Shown here in pieces: positions 13,776 to 15,777 of a DNA stretch of 15,777 bases; within the stretch, counting starts at the first letter, position 1; the number at the start of each line of letters is the position of its first letter. The DNA is taken from the NCBI GenBank assembly GCA_037137455.1, contig JBAXKG010000056.1, positions 1-15,777 of the forward strand. The letters are read 5' to 3'. The stretch comes from CAIVAT01 sp037137455 (GTDB lineage Bacteria; Bacteroidota; Bacteroidia; Bacteroidales; FEN-979). A model generated the notes under the pieces. It did no database searches and was not told where the DNA came from. It saw only the letters and a program-made list of their open reading frames with translations. Made by a program: the position numbers and the translations under genes.

Positions 13776-15777
13776 ATGAAAATGTTAAAAACCAACGTGT
13801 TACTGCTTTTATTAATGTCAGTAACTCAATTATTCGCACAATCCCAATCAGATAATCCTAACCTGGATCAAATTCCACAATATCTTCGCGAAAGAGCTGC
13901 CGATAATATCGATGCGACTCTCTCCTCGGTGTTAACAGTTGGAAATTGGGACAATTTCAGCCTTGGTGTTGATTTTGCGGAAAACAACATGGCCGCGAAT
14001 CCAAACAAACCCACATGGTTTTTTACCGCATATAATGTTAACAAAACACACCATACTGAAAATGGTATCGACTGGGCCATCAATAATCCCAATTTTGGTG
14101 CTACCATGCAAGGCGACCCGGTGGTTGCCTACGACAGCCTGGGCAACCTGTTTTATGAAAACATGTATGGATCAACAATCGCGGGCTGTAAGGTAGTTGC
14201 TTCAACAAATAACGGCTTAAGCTGGGGGCCCTCGGTAACTGCCATCGCCGGAAATGATAAAAACTGGATTGCATGTGATCAGACCTCAGGCCCATATGCC
14301 AACTATGTTTATTCAACAATGACAAACAACGGGGTGGGAAATTTTACCCGGAGCCTTGATCATGGCGCGACATTCACTTCCACTTTTGCCCCGGGCACTC
14401 AGACATTACCCGGAATGATGGTTTGTGTTGGGGCCCAGGGTGATGTTCAGGGTGGCGCTGTTTACGTGGTCACAAACAGCGGAAACAGCTTCAGCTCCAC
14501 TTATACCTTTTTTCTATCAAATGACGGGGGCGCCACTTTTAATCTCAAATCTTCCAAACAGTTCGCAAAATATGTAGGAACTGATGTGAATGGAAGAAAC
14601 TCAGTTCAGGGCATGCGTACCCGGCCTTACCCAATGATTGCCGCCGATAATAGTTATGGGGCCAACAGGGGGAAATTATATGTTGTTTATGCCACAAACG
14701 ATCCTCCTGGAAATGGAAATAAACCAAATATCTATTGCCGGGCCTCTTCTGATGGAGGAACAACATGGAGCGATGCCGTGCTTGTTAATGATGATGTAAA
14801 CTCACAAAACAACCACCAGTGGCACCCCGGTATCTGGTGTGACAAGGAAACCGGAAAACTTTATGTTATGTGGATGGATACGCGGGATACGCCTACAAGC
14901 GATAGCGCATTTATTTATGCTTCCTACTCAATAGATGGTGGAGCCACTTTTGTTCCCAATCAGCGCATTTCAAATAAAAAAATGAAAATCAGCTGTTCGA
15001 CTTGCGGGGGCGGAGGAACGCCCCGTTATCAGGGTGATTACAATGGTGTTGTTTCCAATAAAAATGTATCAATGGTCGGATGGGCCGATTTCAGATCAGG
15101 TACTTTCCAGAGCATGACTGGCTATTTTCCTGATTTTGCCATGGCTATTGATAAAGATAATGACACGCTTTATTCGCCTCTCGATAGCACAACTATCCAG
15201 GTATCAATCCCGGAAGTTAAGCTGTATACCGACACCGTGATCCTTTCCGCAACAATAACTCCCGCACCCACTACCGGATCCGTTACATTTAATTATCCCG
15301 AGGGAAATACCATTACGAGTTATCCCGGTTTAAAGCCGGTTACCGTTGTATTGTCGGGTAATGTTCCAATTGGTAATTATTTAGTGAACTTTTTTGCCAC
15401 AGGTCCCAATGGAACCCCGGCCCATAGACGTACCATGAACATTATTGTTTTACAGGGAAATGTTTTTGTTGCAACTGCAACCGCTGCGCCTGGCGTTATT
15501 TGCCAGGGCCTTATGACACAATTGAATGTGACCACCGAGGGAGGAACTACACCGCTTACTTATGCCTGGACGCCGGAAGCAAGTATCATCAATCCTACCA
15601 TCGCCAACCCCTTCGCAAATCCTACTGAAACAACGATGTATCATATAACAGTTACCGATAATGCTTCTCTTACAGCGACCGACAGCGTTCTGGTCACCGT
15701 AAACCATAGCCCACAGGCCCCCGGTCCGATAACCGGAAATCAAACGGTATGTGCTCTGGATACCGCCGCCTACTCTA
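13776..15777 (+). CDS. Secreted Asp-box beta-propeller protein (sialidase-like fold) with PKD-like domains, 3' partial
   Basis: An open frame of 667 codons runs from the ATG at 13776 to the window end without a stop. A signal peptide (residues 1-21) ends LFA-QS. Five Asp-box motifs of the S-x-D-G-G-x-T-[FW] type occur at about residues 143, 193, 248, 325 and 385 (clearest: SSDGGTTW and SIDGGATF). This implies a BNR/sialidase-like beta-propeller over about 40-460 that ends in a GDYNGVVSNKNVSMVGWADF blade. A CSTCGGGG segment lies just before that blade. An Ig-like region (about 480-560) follows. Next comes a PKD-like domain (about 570-645, with TPLTYAWTP and YHITVTDN) and the start of a second one (PGPITGNQTVC). 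I see no clear FRIP motif or arginine triad, so sialidase activity is not supported. Similar Bacteroidota proteins usually end in a type IX secretion sorting domain, which would lie outside the window. Confidence 0.88.
   Translation, partial: MKMLKTNVLLLLLMSVTQLFAQSQSDNPNLDQIPQYLRERAADNIDATLSSVLTVGNWDNFSLGVDFAENNMAANPNKPTWFFTAYNVNKTHHTENGIDWAINNPNFGATMQGDPVVAYDSLGNLFYENMYGSTIAGCKVVASTNNGLSWGPSVTAIAGNDKNWIACDQTSGPYANYVYSTMTNNGVGNFTRSLDHGATFTSTFAPGTQTLPGMMVCVGAQGDVQGGAVYVVTNSGNSFSSTYTFFLSNDGGATFNLKSSKQFAKYVGTDVNGRNSVQGMRTRPYPMIAADNSYGANRGKLYVVYATNDPPGNGNKPNIYCRASSDGGTTWSDAVLVNDDVNSQNNHQWHPGIWCDKETGKLYVMWMDTRDTPTSDSAFIYASYSIDGGATFVPNQRISNKKMKISCSTCGGGGTPRYQGDYNGVVSNKNVSMVGWADFRSGTFQSMTGYFPDFAMAIDKDNDTLYSPLDSTTIQVSIPEVKLYTDTVILSATITPAPTTGSVTFNYPEGNTITSYPGLKPVTVVLSGNVPIGNYLVNFFATGPNGTPAHRRTMNIIVLQGNVFVATATAAPGVICQGLMTQLNVTTEGGTTPLTYAWTPEASIINPTIANPFANPTETTMYHITVTDNASLTATDSVLVTVNHSPQAPGPITGNQTVCALDTAAYS

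Noticed and set aside
13776..15777. Active exo-sialidase
   Set aside because: Only the Asp-box fold signature is visible. The FRIP motif and arginine triad were not found, and Asp boxes occur in many non-sialidase propellers.

Overview
The window looks like chromosomal DNA of a member of the Bacteroidota, probably from an uncultured or environmental lineage. Four things point there: TAnnTTTG-type -7 promoter elements, near-absence of Shine-Dalgarno sequences, signal peptides that all end in Ala-Gln, and gene families typical of the phylum (DUF3857/transglutaminase proteins, MORN_2/YwqK-like repeat proteins, PKD-like domains on a secreted beta-propeller). I see no insertion sequence, phage gene, CRISPR array, tRNA or rRNA.

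Layout. (1) Bases 1-169 are the 3' end of an unrecognised acidic gene with a ~24-residue repeat, followed by a clear intrinsic terminator. (2) dnaG (DNA primase) runs rightward at 381-2327. (3) A tight leftward cluster of six genes occupies 10304 down to 2331, probably one operon: nadA, a secreted MORN-type repeat protein, an RluB-type pseudouridine synthase, a REC-PAS response regulator, and two secreted DUF3857/transglutaminase-like proteins. Gaps are 6, 0, 3, 8 and 31 bases. It ends tail-to-tail with dnaG, 3 bases apart. (4) A 471-base intergenic region (10305-10775, about 21% GC by hand count over 10321-10740) holds a perfect DnaA box, an inverted repeat and a promoter for rpiB. (5) rpiB and an orphan lutB run rightward. 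(6) An ECF sigma factor and a small two-helix membrane protein, presumably its anti-sigma factor, run leftward and converge on lutB. (7) A divergent promoter region leads to a large secreted Asp-box beta-propeller protein with PKD-like domains, cut off by the window end.

How the genes fit together. Most are housekeeping or common accessory genes, and I do not see a clearly new, self-contained system. The points most worth following are: the paired transglutaminase-like proteins, where one keeps the Cys-His-Asp triad and the other has lost all three residues; the DnaA-box-bearing AT-rich divergent region, a weak candidate replication origin or DnaA-regulated site; the mixed operon linking NAD synthesis, RNA modification, an output-less response regulator and envelope proteins; and the sigma/anti-sigma pair divergent from a secreted protein.
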